Shown: positions 12,297 through 24,769, counted from the stretch's first letter. The stretch is 64,000 nucleotides of DNA from Latrodectus hesperus (GCA_037975125.1 CM075851.1:120992908-121056907), one strand, 5' to 3'. Made by a program: numbers and translations. The notes: generated from the sequence alone by a model not told the origin.

Positions 12297-13310
12297 CATA
12301 TATGTAAGCAGTTTAAATTTTAAATAAATCTAATTGAAATTTTTAAGTATAAGGAGAGTATTTTGCAATAAAGGTATTTAAAGCAAGCAAATTTTTAAGA
12401 GTGATTATTTTAAATTATTGTATTTTTGTCAAACAATATGAATACTTATTTCCATGTAAATATTTAAATAGAAAAATTAAGATATAATATGTAAGTTTTG
12501 CGTTACTTATTTGATATAACATGAATTGTGAAAAAACGTTAAAAAAATCTCATTATAAAGTTAAAATTTTCATTTTTATGTTATCTAAGTCATTAGTGAT
12601 AATTTATATTATAAAGTGTTTTCTTTTGAAAAAGTAAATTATTCAGTTTTTTTCTAAGAATGAATGACAATTATATAATTTCTGGGGCTCTAAGAATTAC
12701 ATAGTAATTAAATTCATTTACTTAATGCATTTAAGAGCAATATAAATAATATTGCAAATGAAAAAGCTTTTTGAAATCACGAGTAAGAATTGATAAACAA
12801 CAAAGTGTTCCGTTATAAAGAGCAATGTATTTTAAGAATTATAAAATATATTTGGGAACTAAAATTTAATCTTAAAAAAAAAAAAAAATTCTGAATAAAT
12901 AAAATAAGCAACTAAATAGCATAGAAATATAGGTAACCATATTGGATTTAACTTGCTCTACTATATTTTGGCAGAAACTAAGCTTCCTGCATTAGTCTTG
13001 CGTGGGAGTGTCCAACATTGGGATTATTCACAAAATGGCATTTTTTTTTTTTTACCGTGTCACTTAGAAAGCATTTGCGCAGTACCAAGGATTTTAAGAT
13101 AAAAAGAAAATTGTGTTATTAAACATTGTATTGGATATTTCGTTATTTATAATTTTAATTTTTTAAAAAAGTGGCAGTATATATAAAACAAAAATAATAT
13201 ATATACATATTAAAATGTGAACTTTTTTTTAAATTTTTTTACTTTTGGAATACTACTAGGCTAAATTGTTTTACTCATTTCGAATTGCTAATTATCTTTA
13301 GGTCAAATAC
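12297..13310. other. AT-rich stretch, nothing recognised
   Basis: Contains a poly-A run near 12874-12887 and a poly-T run near 13042-13053 but no coding or RNA feature I can support. Confidence 0.6.
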
Positions 13311-13319
13311 ACATATTAC

Positions 13320-13421
13320 TAATAATTCTAACAATTTTTTCCGAAAAGATGTCTACTAAATCTTGATTGGGAATTCGTAACATTAAGGACAGCAAAAGCC
13401 ACACGAATTAAGAAATTGTCT
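13320..13421 (-). pseudogene. Jockey-like LINE RT fragment, left half, cut by hAT insertion
   Basis: The minus strand here continues the reverse transcriptase reading of 16920-17365 once the hAT element 13430-16911 is removed. The region before the junction has the QGSLLAPIL block and the region after it matches the YxxD segment that follows in Jockey RTs. Only about 30 codons remain on this side. Confidence 0.55.
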
Positions 13422-13429
13422 ATATAGAA

Positions 13430-16400
13430 CAGTCTTTCCCAAAGTGGGCGATAACGCCCCCTTGTGGGCGTTTGAGACCTAGAGGGGGGCGTTAAGGGGC
13501 CCAGAAAAAAATTGGGGGCATTGACGTGGGTTAGGGGGGCGATGGTAGATTTGTAATTTAATTTATATATTTTAAATTTCACTAGAATTAAAGCCTACTT
13601 ACTACACAATAACGAATACTTAGTTTATATTTCTACCCTGTATGAGGGTATAAAAACTTAAAATACTTAACATAGATTTGGTAGGATAGCCTGCACGCCG
13701 TATGCGCGTACATTGTAAAATGACGAAAAGCATATAGCTGTGTAAGTGCATGAATCGCCAAATGTGGCAAACATTCCGGGGGACCGTGCACTTATGATGT
13801 TGTGCTCCGTAGACGAACTGTCCGTTTTCGTTAGGAGAAACTTTCAGCGCTTTTACGCATGCGTCAGGTCTGCTTCGAGTTCATCAAAATAGGGTTGAGA
13901 CAAATGATAAATGTTTACTTAAGGCAGTCCGCAAATTCGTAGATGATCGCATGAGACTTGTCTCGCGAGAATCGCATCAGAACAAATGACGTCATTAAGG
14001 TCTTAGTTGTGTCAAAAAAGGGGTGGAGCGTGAGACGTTTCTAGATTTCTAGCAGGTTCGAAATATCTGGCAACTTTACGCGAGACAGCGCTCTCATTGG
14101 TTTAAAATTCCATGACGTCAGATACAACGTTTAAGCTACGTCACACTAAGACATCGAGGAGATCACATTTGTCTACTATAAGACGGCGTCTCAATCGGAT
14201 TGTCTACAGAGTTTGCAGCCTGCCTAACATGTGTGCTTCCGTGCTTCTGAAAAACCGGTCTGAGGAAAAAGTCCATCTCAGCGTATCGCCCCTTTTCAGA
14301 ATAGAATCGTAGACTGGTGGCGGTTTTGCAATACGAAAACAGACTGTACGTGGTACAACAACATCTATGCGTTATTCGAGTGCCAGCCAGTCTAGTGGCT
14401 TCTACTCTGTATGCAGTGAATTGAGAAGTGGACCGAGTTCCGAAGGAGATTTTTGCAGCAAGCAGTCTGGAACAGTGCGAAGACAGAGAAAACACAAACA
14501 CACACACAGGATATCCAAGCTGGGACATATCTGGGCTAAATAGAGTATGAATATTTACAGTATATACATGGTAGGAACAAAATTTCCATTGATGTGCTGG
14601 GTAAGGTGGCTGTACATAGTAACAATCGGCTGGTTCATCAATGTGTCTTAACTTGCTCAGTACGATTGAGCGTCAAAAGAGATAAACTAGTTTGTGCGTG
14701 TTTGTCTGATACTTGTCTGTGCTTGCTCATAATTTTATATTTGATTTAAATCCTATATAAAAGCTCATAATTTTTCTTATATTTTCATTAGTGGTTTCGC
14801 GCGCTATCTTTAAACGAGTATTTAAGTTCAACACTTTATTTACATATTTTTGAAAAAAAAAGCCATGTCGCAAGCAAAAAAGAGAAAACGGCAATGCAGT
14901 GCAGAATATATTAAATATGGATTCACAGAAAATTCGACAAACCCATCTTTTACTTTGTGCCTTCTTTGTTCAAAAACATTTTCAAACGAAGCGATGAAGC
15001 CTTCAAGATCATTTAAATAAAATGCATCCAGATAAGAAGGACAAAAATGTAGCCTATTTTCAAGATCTGGAAAAGAAGCATAATGCTCAGCTAAATGTAT
15101 CGAAACTTTTTTAATGGCTGCTAAGCAAGACCATGGCAGACTTCGAGCTTCATACAATATCTCTCTGTTTATTGCTCAAACGGGTAAATCATACACCATC
15201 TGAGAAACGTTAGTTTTGTCGGCGATAAAAGAAGTTAAAACTATTGTGCTCCATAAACCGGCGGCAGATATAATTTGAAAAATTCCTTTGAGCAATAATT
15301 CTGTGCAAAGACGAATTGATGAAATGGCTGAAAACATTGAAGAGTCATTGTGCAATCCTCTGAAGACTAGTCAATTTTCAATTCAGTTGGATGAGTCCAC
15401 TTTACCAACTAATGAAGCATTGTTGTTGTCTTACGTGAGGTTCATTAAAGATGAAAAAATATGTTAAGAACTTTTATTTGCTAGAAATTTAGAGACAGAC
15501 ACAAAAGGAGAAACCATATTTAAAACACTATAAAAGTTTTGTGATGAAAAAGGAATTCCCTTGAAGGATATTATATCAGCTGCTGCAGATGGTGCTACAG
15601 CTATGACAGGGTGTCAAAAAGGATTCATGTCGTACTTAAATAACAAAATTCCAGATGTGATTGCTGTAAGTTGCGTTATACATCGACTGCATTTAGTTGC
15701 TAGAAATTTAAGTGAACGACTGTTTCAATCATTGCAACATGTCATCAGAGTAGTCAATAAAATCCGAAACAACTCTTTAAATAACAGATTATTTAATCAG
15801 CTTTGTGTGTGTTGCTAATGATGAAGATTTCAACAGATTGATCTTTCACACAGAAGTGCGTTGGCTATCAAAAGGAAATTGACTCGTTTTTACAATCTGT
15901 TTGATTCTGTCATAGAGTTCTTGGAAAACGAAGACACAGCATTGTGCGAAAACCTCATCACATCAAAGAATGACATCGCATATCTGACATACCTTTATAC
16001 ATTGTTTAATGATATGAATCTCCAACTTCAAGGCGATGACTTGAAATTAATAAGAACAAAAAATATCGTTGCTGCTTTCGTAGCCCAGCTGCTCCTACAC
16101 AAGAATATCGGCAGACGTGAGTTCCATTATTTTTCCAATTTATCAGTATCCTGCAACAACGACGACTTGCTCGTCTACTGCCAACATTTCGAAAATCTTC
16201 ACAGTGATTTTATTGAAAGATTCCAGGACATTTTGAAATTGGAAATACCTGACTGGGTGTTAGATTCTTTTTCAAATGACAACATAGCAATATCACCTCA
16301 GCTGGAAGAACTTATAGAACTGACAACGAAGGAGGAAATAAAAATTAGATTTAAAAATGGCTACCAACAATTTTGGTTACAAAAGTTAATTCCGCAGTTG

Positions 16401-16911
16401 TACCCTGGATTGTGGTCGATCGTTCAACAAGTTTTGATATCATTCCCATCGTCATATTTGTGTGAACGTGGATTTAGCGCTGTGACGACGCTGCTTACTA
16501 AAAAGAGCAATCATTTGCAAGTTACCAAACGCGGTGACTTACGATTGTTTTTCAGTAAAATTGAACCTAATATCAACAAACTTGTTAAAAATCATCAAAT
16601 TCATCCATCCCATTAGATTAGTTTAAAAACTAAAATTGATTACCTATCTATATTGTTTCTTTTAATTTGATTAAAATATATTATTAATATTATAAAGATG
16701 CGTTTTAATTGCTCTCACTGGCAAAAATTTCTAGTTTAGAATGTAAGTTTAAACACCAGAACCGACTAATATAGCACACTATAACTAAATTAATTAAAGT
16801 AATGAAATTGTTGTTTTTAAGTTTTAGGAGTGTATAAAAAATGGGGGGGGGCGATGAAAAATAAATTATTTTCAAAGGGGGCGGTAGAAGAAATAAGTTT
16901 GAGAAACACTG
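13430..16911. mobile_element. hAT transposon 1, 3.48 kb, 8-bp target duplication
   Basis: The left end begins CAGTCTTTCCCAAAGTGGGC and the right end, read inward, begins CAGTGTTTCTCAAACTT. Both are followed by a GCCCCC-rich stretch. The 8-bp direct repeat ATATAGAA lies at 13422-13429 and 16912-16919. This is the hAT signature. The 1.4 kb before the ORF is GC-richer than its surroundings and contains two TGACGTCA palindromes (near 13987 and 14113) that could belong to the element's promoter. The transposase pseudogene is on the plus strand. Confidence 0.95.
14865..16616 (+). pseudogene. hAT transposase, ZBED5/FAM200-like, broken
   Basis: The ATG at 14865 opens MSQAKKRKR, followed by a BED-type zinc finger with CLLC and, after a frameshift near 15015, its histidine part. 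The first catalytic Asp is in QLDEST (about 15385), the second in AADGAT (about 15580) and the Glu in CERGFS (about 16461), ahead of the hAT C-terminal dimerisation segment. Stops or frameshifts occur near 15113, 15465, 15530 and 15815. The longest intact part is 15861-16616. The overall length of about 580 codons suits this hAT subfamily. It lies inside a structurally complete hAT element. Confidence 0.9.
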
Positions 16912-16919
16912 ATATAGAA

Positions 16920-17365
16920 CATTTATAGAATGGGAGCTAGAAGGCTTCCTTGATGAATACCTGCTTGGATGTTTCTTTCAGAGGAGTAGACATTATTATA
17001 GTTGATTTTAAAAGTTCTTCTCTCAAGGTAGGATTTTATAAGTAAAATAAAGTTTCATTAGTTTTTTTATTTAGGAGTTTAACGTGTGCCATACTCTATC
17101 GAAGATTTCGCCGATATCAATGAAAAATAAGGTAGAAGATTGCTTTAGATATAAACCTTGACCTACAAATTCTAAACTCTCAGTAATTATTTTATGAAGT
17201 GATCTTGGCGTAAAACCATATTGTTCAGGGGGATGAATATGTAGAAATGGCATGATTCTTTGAAGAATAAATTTTTCATAGAATTTTCCTAAGCAGGAGA
17301 GTAAACTAATGGGATGATAATTGTCAGGAATAACAGGATCTTTATTTGGTTTTAAACCCAGTAAA
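16920..17365 (-). pseudogene. Jockey-like LINE reverse transcriptase fragment
   Basis: The minus strand reads a non-LTR RT: PISLLSCLGKFYEK, then EQYGFTP, then FIDIGEIFDRVWH (the palm motif-A region, normally with Asp), then HQGSLLAPIL next to the hAT junction. Stops and a frameshift near 17070 break it. Endonuclease and C-terminal parts are missing. The hAT element at 13430-16911 was inserted into this fragment, so the LINE is the older insertion. Confidence 0.8.
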
Positions 17366-17759
<394 letters not shown>

Positions 17760-18600
17760 CGTCACCGTTATTGCTTGAAACCCCCAAGTTACTTCCAGAC
17801 TTTCAATGGATGTTAACACCTTTGCAGCTCTCAATGAGATTGATTCCCCACGTTTGAATTCCAGGAAAAACATAATACCCAAAGACAGTCAATTTGTTCT
17901 AAGATGACGTGAGAATATCAAACAAGATTTGTGAAGGGCCATTAAGTCCTTCATGAAAAATATAATTTTTCAAATTGAACAGGAATCACCCGGTGAATGG
18001 GTCATGTGCTTTCGAAGAATTTATTACCTCTTCACTCCTTCTAATTCGAATTGGTGAAGTGGCTGGAAATAGAGGTCAAAAAGTGACATTAGAAGAAGAA
18101 TCTGAAGAGTGCTGGAGGCCAGATGTTGGGGGAAAGTTTAATATTAATACCAGGCCCTTGTGGGGGCGGAGGAGAGCTTCGACTTGCGTGTTGTGTTCCT
18201 GATACTTCTCTGAAACAGGTCCCGGAGCTGTCAAGTCCCAGCGACGGAACGAGGAATCTGAGAAAGAATCGAGATCACATGGTGACGACAGGCCTCGAGT
18301 TTGACTACCCTGATGCTCCAGTGCTGTCCGGAGAGAATCGTCAACCTTATCGAGTGATTGTTCCAGGCTGTTCCCGAGTATGGAATTTAGGAGTCTGGTC
18401 CCCAGTGCCAGCGAGGAGTTTTCCCCAATAGAATGTGCACTGAACTTTCCAGAAAGTAAGAAATTCATCAGTTTCCCTGGAGCCTAAAATTTGTGATAGT
18501 TCTTGTACATAATCTTGTTATTTTGTAAATAAATATTTAGTCAAGAATATTAAATTACATGAGCCTGATTCCTTAATAGCCCTTGCCTACCTAGAAGTCA
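17760..18600 (+). repeat. 5' LTR of Gypsy element
   Basis: Matches 23513-24353 over 841 bp with the same length. It begins CGTCACCGTT (TGTCACCGTT in the 3' copy) and ends in AGAAGTCA. An AATAAA in the context GTAAATAAATATT (near 18526) is a plausible polyadenylation signal. Open frames in it (17975-18202, 18123-18431) also occur in the 3' LTR and are most likely not genes. Confidence 0.95.
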
Positions 18601-19088
18601 GTTGTGAAGAAAATTTAAAATATAACTAAATGATTGTTATAATAAATTATAGTGCTATAAATTAATGAATATAAATAATGGAATTATAGTGTTGTGTGTG
18701 TGTGTGTGTAATCAGAATGACAAAGTTATTAATAATATATGTTAAACTTTTTCATGTAATAACTAGCAAAATTTGAAGGAAGTTTAATTTATTCAAACCG
18801 TGTTATATTATTATGTTAAATTGTTGGTAACTTTAAATGTGTGTGTGTCATTTGTATAATTAAATAAATTTGCATAATTGAATATTTGATGAAAAAGTTA
18901 ACGTATTTGTTAGAATAATGTAAGTATTAAGTGGTATTTCTTACATATTAGGAAAATTTTAAATTGATTAGCAAAGTGAAAATTGGGGTTTAGTTCTAAG
19001 TAATATTACTGGCATTTATTCTTAAATAATATTTCTTTTGTTTTGGTTGGTGTTCATAAAAATTTTGGATTTATTATATAGATAAGTA

Positions 19089-19589
19089 ATCTCACCTAAT
19101 CAGGAGAAGGACAAAAATAATGTTATACAAGACATTGATTAAACCAGTTCTAACCTACGCCTCAGAGACATGGACCTTGACGATGAAGGAAGAGAAAACA
19201 TTGGCGATTTTTGAGAGAAAGGTCCTAAGAACTATTTTTGGTGCTGTCCTGGAAAATAACACCTGGCGAAAAAGGTATAACTTTGAACTGTACAAAATCT
19301 ATGGAGAAGAAGACATCATTAAATCAATAAAACTATCTAGAATGAGATGGGCAGGCCACCTCATGAGAATGAGTACAGAGAGAACACCAATAAAGGTCTT
19401 CAACACCACCCCTTTCTGTAGTAGACCAAGAGGAAGACCCAAAAAGAGATGGAAGGACTGCCTGGAAGAAGACTTCAACATACTTAAAGTCAAGAACTGG
19501 AGGTCGATTTCTAGAAAAGGGGTGGAATGGCAGAGACTTCTGAAGAAGGCCAAGGCCCACAAAGGGCTGTCGTGCCAATGCTGATGATG
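19089..19589 (+). mobile_element. 5'-truncated RTE-like LINE 3' end nested in Gypsy leader
   Basis: The 13-bp sequence ATATAGATAAGTA flanks it at 19076-19088 and 19590-19602. It encodes an open 154-codon C-terminal RT tail (19120-19584) with YASETWT, RMRWAGHLMRM and GRPKKRWKD landmarks, ending in CQC and a TGATGATGA tail. It is a near-identical relative of the inverted copy at 11646-12283 but is truncated about 140 bp further downstream. It inserted after the Gypsy element. Confidence 0.95.
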
Positions 19590-19623
19590 ATATAGATAAG
19601 TACGCTAGTAGTCTAACTTTAAA

Positions 19624-20266
19624 ATGGCATTTTTTGCTAAAGGAAAAAAATCAGACCTTATTGAGTTAGCCAATAAGATGGTGGGCGATGTAGATGAAAC
19701 TCGGAGACGGATTGAATTGAAAAATTTGATTCAAGTACCTGAGCATTACGAGCCAGCTTTTGCCGAGGGCTGCCTTAATCGTACCATTGAAACCCATTTA
19801 GAAAGAGCGCAGATTGCGAGGGAAGAGCGCGAAAAAGATCGAATGTAGAACGTTGGCGACTCAATAAGGAGTTTGAGAAAAGGAGGAGTACTGAGTCCGT
19901 TTGCTTCCAGTACAATGAGCCAGGACATATTAGACCGAACTACCCGAAACTTAAAAGGTAGGATATAAATGCCGTCGGCACATCGCTTCCATCAATAGAT
20001 CCTTTAGTGCCTTTTGTAAGCCTTGGAAAGGTCAATGGTAAAATTTGCGAAGTGTTATGAGATACAGGTGCTGGCACAGATGTCATGAATAGAAAATGTA
20101 TCACAGCAAAGATTATACAGGAGAAACGGTTAGAATTTGTCAGTCTATCAACTGTTTTTCTATTGAACTCCCTGTTGTTAGTGTTTGGTTGGAAACTAAG
20201 TAAGGCTCGATTGAAACAAAGGTATGTGTTATCAGTGAAAATGCGAACCAGCAGCGTTATCTTTTA
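19624..20266 (+). pseudogene. Gypsy gag and protease, broken
   Basis: The ATG at 19624 opens MAFFAKGKKSDL, a short gag that runs to a stop at 19846. The frame then shifts and continues into a zinc-knuckle remnant CFQYNEPGHIRPNYP near 19903, in which two of the Cys positions of the CCHC motif are altered. The aspartic protease motif DTGAGTDV is at about 20060-20083, with a TGA immediately before it. Gag is far shorter than in typical Gypsy elements, so either it was deleted or the family has a reduced gag. Protease is followed by a short linker (20267-20580) and then integrase. Confidence 0.75.
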
Positions 20267-20579
20267 GGAAATCAGACAGCTTGTTTCCTTGAAACAACAG
20301 CGAAAGAAAACCGGTAAATGCTGTGATGCGAGCTCAAGCAGCCATTGAAAGAGAAGGAGGGGAGGAAAGGTCCCTAGAAACACCGACCTTACCCGCAGGC
20401 ATAGCAGGTGAAATTGTGCCCCAGGACGCTATTGTTCGAGAGGTAAGTGAGGAGGATCACAAATTGCCCATCTGCGAGAACGATCAGACAATTGGGGATC
20501 TCGTAAAAGTGTCCCCCGAAAACGGAACGGTTAAATTGTGAGGAAACAAAGGAGTTATTGGAACTCGCACGACGGGATT

Positions 20580-21907
20580 CGGAGAAAAAACTGAGCGGAG
20601 TTATGAAATTGTAAATGGGTTACTGTGTAAATTACAATCTGATAACTTAGGTGAAAAAAGAAGAATGTTGGTCCCCAAAACCTTCAGAAAGGGTATTTTG
20701 ACTATGTGTCACGAAGGAGCGAGTGCGCATATGGGCGTCACTAAATCATAGCAACGTCTAGCAAGTCTATTCTTTTGGCCAAGGTGTTACCAAGATATGA
20801 AAAAATTTGTAAAAGAATGTGATGCATGCCAACGCGTGGGGCATGCTCTGGACACAAAAAAGTCTCCTTTATGCTTGACGCTGATAATCGGTAAGCCATT
20901 TTTAAAGATAAACATTGATGCGTGCGGGCCTTTGCCACTTTCCGAGAATGGAAACAGATACTTGATTACGGCTATTTCCTTAGACTCAAAATACCCGGAT
21001 GCTATACCCGTAAAGGATATAAGTTCGATATCGGTTACTGATGCGTTACTACAAGTATTTAGCCGCATTGGTTTCCCGAAAGAAGTGCAATGCGACAATG
21101 GTACTTCCCTTACTAGTAATCTCTCGACCGAATTTTTTGACAAGTTCGGAATAAAGGTTTCGCATAGCTCTGTGGGTCATCCGATGAGTTATCCTATAGA
21201 GACATTTCATCGCATTCTTAAGAAATTACGACGTGTACTTTGTTTACAAGATGGGGAAAGTTGGGAGAGGCATTTGCCCCTAAGATTGCTTGCTCTCCAT
21301 ACAGTACCCCATACTAGCACTGGATATTCTCCTATTGAATTATTATATGGGAAGAATCATAGAACACCAGAAATACTTTTGTTTGAGAGGTGGATTGGAG
21401 AAGAAGAAACCAAGAGTGCGGTAACGGAGCATATCATAACGCTAACGAGCAGAATAAAGAGAGCAAGGGATCTCACCTTAAAAAAATGGGTGAGGTGCAA
21501 CTGGGGAAGATGAAGGACAAAAAGGCTATCAAGAAAAATTTCTCGGTCGGAGACGAAGTATTAATTTCCGCTCTACACGACCGAATAAGTTAGCATCAAA
21601 ATGGTTAGGGCCAGGTAAAATAGAGGAAAAAATATCGGAAACAAATTACCGAGTTCGTGTCCTTGAGCCTAGAAGTAGAAGCGGTATTTACCATGTAAAT
21701 ATGTTGAAGCCATACACTAGGCGACCCGAGACGATAAACGTAATCTGCGAGGAAAAACTTACGGAAGAATGGGGAGACGATTTTGAAATACACACTATTG
21801 AATCGGATCCTAATGAATTCGATTATGATGGAATAATTTTAGAAAGTAAATCGGAAAAGCGTCTGAGTTGGGAACAGCGAGAAGAATTGATATGTTTGTT
21901 GTGGTGA
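20580..21907 (+). pseudogene. Gypsy integrase, upstream of RT
   Basis: The zinc-binding HHCC region lies at about 20709-20830, ending CDACQ, with one stop. The catalytic core has Asp in NIDACGP (about 20911), Asp in QCDNGT (about 21087) and Glu in YPIETFH (about 21190). The open frame 20797-21513 covers the core, and later frames at 21530-21907 carry the C-terminal domain with KWLGPGKI and YHVNMLKPY. The enzyme would insert the cDNA into the genome. Catalytic residues are kept but frameshifts near 21470 and 21590 and a stop at 20748 break it. Its position before RT defines the Gmr1-like order. Confidence 0.9.
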
Positions 21908-21949
21908 CATTCTGGAATATTTTAGAATAACCCTGGCAAAACTGATGTA

Positions 21950-23160
21950 GTGGAGCATGATATTGAATTGATATCAAACAAGGTTATACGATCCAGACCG
22001 TATAGCACATCGCATCGCCAAAATGAAATATTAAAGGCGAAAATTCATAAAATGTTAAAGTTAGGTGTAATTGAAGTGGGCGAGTCTGATTATGCGTCAC
22101 CCCTCATCATCATCGAAACTGGTGGTCGGGAGCCCAGTTCGTGCGTAGATTACCATCGATTGAATGAAGTAATTCGCATTGAATAAGGTGGTAGAATCTG
22201 AGTTTATGACTATTTTAAATCTAGCCAAGGGATATTGGCAGATTCCTCTCACTAAAAGAGCGCAGTGCATTGCAGCATTTGTCACTTCGTTCGGAAGTTT
22301 TCTACCCTTACGAATGCCATTTGGTCTTAAAAACGCACCGTATTTTTTTAGTAAACTCATGGCTGAGGTTTTAAATGAGTGTGAAGGTTTTGCCGTCCCC
22401 TATATTGATGATATAATGGTATTTTCGAAGACTTGGGATGAGCACTTTAGACATCTAGACATCGTGCTCACCAGAATTGAGAAAGCTAAACTGACGATAA
22501 AATCATCGAAGTGTCGGCTTGCACAAAATCACGTAAAGTATCTAGAACTCATGGTTGGTGGAGGGTTCAGAAACCCCACTGAGTTGAAAGTACAAACCAA
22601 TCACGAATTTCCCAGGCCGGAAACCAAAACTAACGTTAGAGCGTTCTTGGGCCTGACAGGCTACTATGCCCATTACATTCTCAATTATTCTATCATAGCG
22701 GCACTCCTGACAGATTTGCTAAAAGGGAAGGAAAAGAAATCGAAAATTAACTGGATGGAGGCCTGTGAATCTGCTTTTGTTAATTTAAAAGAAAAGCTGA
22801 GTAGTACCCCTCAATTACACACCCCGAATGATTCCGAACCTTATATTGTTCAAACTGATGCCTCAGATGTGGGAATCGGCGCTGTCTTAGCGCAGAAAAT
22901 AAAAGGGAAAGAGCACCCAATATTATTTCTAAGTCGCAAATTTTCAAGACCAGAGACAAGATATTACACTTCTAAAAAGGACTGCGCAGTCATTATATTT
23001 GCTCTCAAACGACTGTATTTTTATTTAGATGGCAGCTCGTTAACCGTAGTGACAGATCACAACCCGTTAGTTTGGTTGAAAAAAATGCTAGTAATAACAG
23101 CAGATTATTAATTTGGCAACTCATGTTTCAAAAGTTCGATTTCACAGTCGTTCATTAGGC
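21950..23160 (+). pseudogene. Gypsy reverse transcriptase and RNase H, broken
   Basis: The RT begins with a block around VIRSRPYSTSHRQ (about 21983), then SCVDYHRLN (about 22139). After a frameshift near 22185 it continues openly to 23111. The catalytic YIDD is at about 22401 with PFGLKNAP before it. RNase H begins at QTDASDVGIGAVL (about 22853), followed by the tether motif FLGLTGYY between RT and RNase H (about 22645). The C-terminal RNase H end is shifted after 23095. No integrase follows; the polypurine tract and 3' LTR come next. Confidence 0.9.
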
Positions 23161-23493
23161 TGGAAATCAGCATTCGAATGCGGACGCCTTAAGTGCTTGC
23201 ATCGCTTAAATGGTGCTGAAAAATTTGATTCATTGTAAATACTTGCATATTCTCATTTCGCAAGGTGTAGTTCATCGTATTGTATAATGTGTTTTGAGTT
23301 TTTATTAAATTTAGGAAGATAGAATAGTGTACGATATAAATAACATAAAAATAAATGTGTGTAAATAATATAACAGATTTTTTCACTATTATTGACTGTA
23401 ATTATAAGATAACTGTTGGTTCTGAACGTGAGAACGGAGTAAGTAGTTTCTGGAAAGGTTAAGATTGAGAGCTTCTTCTACAGAGAAGAGTTT

Positions 23494-23506
23494 ATGCGGG
23501 GGAGAG
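23494..23506 (+). promoter_or_regulatory. Polypurine tract of Gypsy element
   Basis: The purine run GCGGGGGAGAG lies about 8 bp before the 3' LTR start. In LTR retrotransposons such a tract primes plus-strand cDNA synthesis. I did not find a convincing tRNA primer-binding site after the 5' LTR. Confidence 0.7.
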
Positions 23507-23512
23507 CTATTA

Positions 23513-24353
23513 TGTCACCGTTATTGCTTGAAAACCCCAATGTCCTTCCAGACTTTCAATGAACGTTAACACATTTGCAGCTCTCAATGAGATTGATTCC
23601 CCACGTTTGAATTCCAGGAAAAACATAATACCCAAAGACAGTCAATTTGTTCTAAGATGACGTGAGAATATCAAACAAGATTTGTGAAGGGCCATTAAGT
23701 CCTTCATGAAAAATATAATTTTTCAAATTGAACAGGAATCACCCGGTGAATGGGTCATGTGCTTTCGAAGAATTTATTACCTCTTCACTCCTTCTAATTC
23801 GAATTGGTGAAGTGGCTGGAAATAGAGGTCAAAAAGTGACATTAGAAGAAGAATCTGAAGAGTGCTGGAGGCCAGATGTTGGGGGAAAGTTTAATATTAA
23901 TACCAGGCCCTTGTGGGGGCGGAGGAGAGCTTCGACTTGCGTGTTGTGTTCCTGATACTTCTCTGAAACAGGTCCCGGAGCTGTCAAGTCCCAGCGATGG
24001 AACGAGGAATCTGAGAAAGAATCGAGATCACATGGTGACGACAGGCCTCGAGTTTGACTACCCTGATGCTCCAGTGCTGTCCGGAGAGGATCGTCGACCT
24101 TATCGAGTGACTTCCCGAGACTGTTCCCGATTACGGTATTTAGAAGTCTGGTCCCCAGTTCCAGTGAGGAGTTTTCCCCGATAGAATGTACACCGAACGT
24201 TCCAGAAAATAAGAAATTCATCAGTTTTCCTGGAGCCTAAAATTTATGACAGTTCTTGTGCATAATCCCGTTATTTTGTAAATAAATATTTAGTTAAAAA
24301 TATTAGATTACGTGAGCCTGATTCCATAATAGCCCTTGGCTATCTAGAAGTCA
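23513..24353 (+). repeat. 3' LTR of Gypsy element
   Basis: Starts TGTCACCGTT and ends AGAAGTCA. Compared with the 5' LTR, the first about 65 bp and the last about 265 bp carry many differences, while the about 510 bp in between differ at a single position that I can find. Confidence 0.95.
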
Positions 24354-24375
24354 GCCTATCCAGACTGAGTACGTT

Positions 24376-24519
<144 letters not shown>

Positions 24520-24769
24520 TATGTTTTTTAAAATGAGTTTTAGGTTTTGTATCATTGTATTACGATAATTGATGGTACAGTACAGTAGACCTCCGATTAT
24601 CTGAATTCCATCTATCCGAATAGTTTTCAGAGTTTCAGAAAAATAAATTAGACTGAAGAAGAGAATTAAAATGAGAAAAAGAAAAAGCTCAAGAAAAGTA
24701 AATATAACAGAAGGGAGAAAATGAAAAAGAGAGAGAGAGACATGCCACTTAAGGAATTCAAAAGAATTC

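Larger units (their letters stand above)
17760..24353 (+). mobile_element. Ty3/Gypsy retrotransposon with Gmr1-like domain order, 6.6 kb
   Basis: Two 841-bp LTRs (17760-18600, 23513-24353) enclose, in order, gag, protease, integrase, reverse transcriptase and RNase H, then a polypurine tract. Integrase before RT is the order of Ty1/Copia, yet the RT, RNase H and integrase sequences are Gypsy-type. This is the arrangement known for Gmr1-like Gypsy elements. All ORFs carry stops or frameshifts. A truncated LINE (19089-19589) sits in the leader. No clear 4-5 bp target duplication is visible; TA-rich microsatellites lie close to both ends. Confidence 0.9.

Noticed and set aside
12874..13053. Homopolymer runs as LINE or SINE tails
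   Set aside because: No element could be recognised upstream of these runs and no flanking target duplication was seen.
14163..14528. Minus-strand frame of 121 codons in the hAT 1 leader
   Set aside because: It overlaps the GC-richer 5' region of the transposon, shows no motif and is antisense to the transposase. Probably chance.
17975..18431. Frames of 75, 102 and 130 codons with protein-like composition, repeated at 23728-24221
   Set aside because: They lie inside the two LTRs, overlap each other on both strands and have no motif. They are best explained as non-coding LTR sequence.
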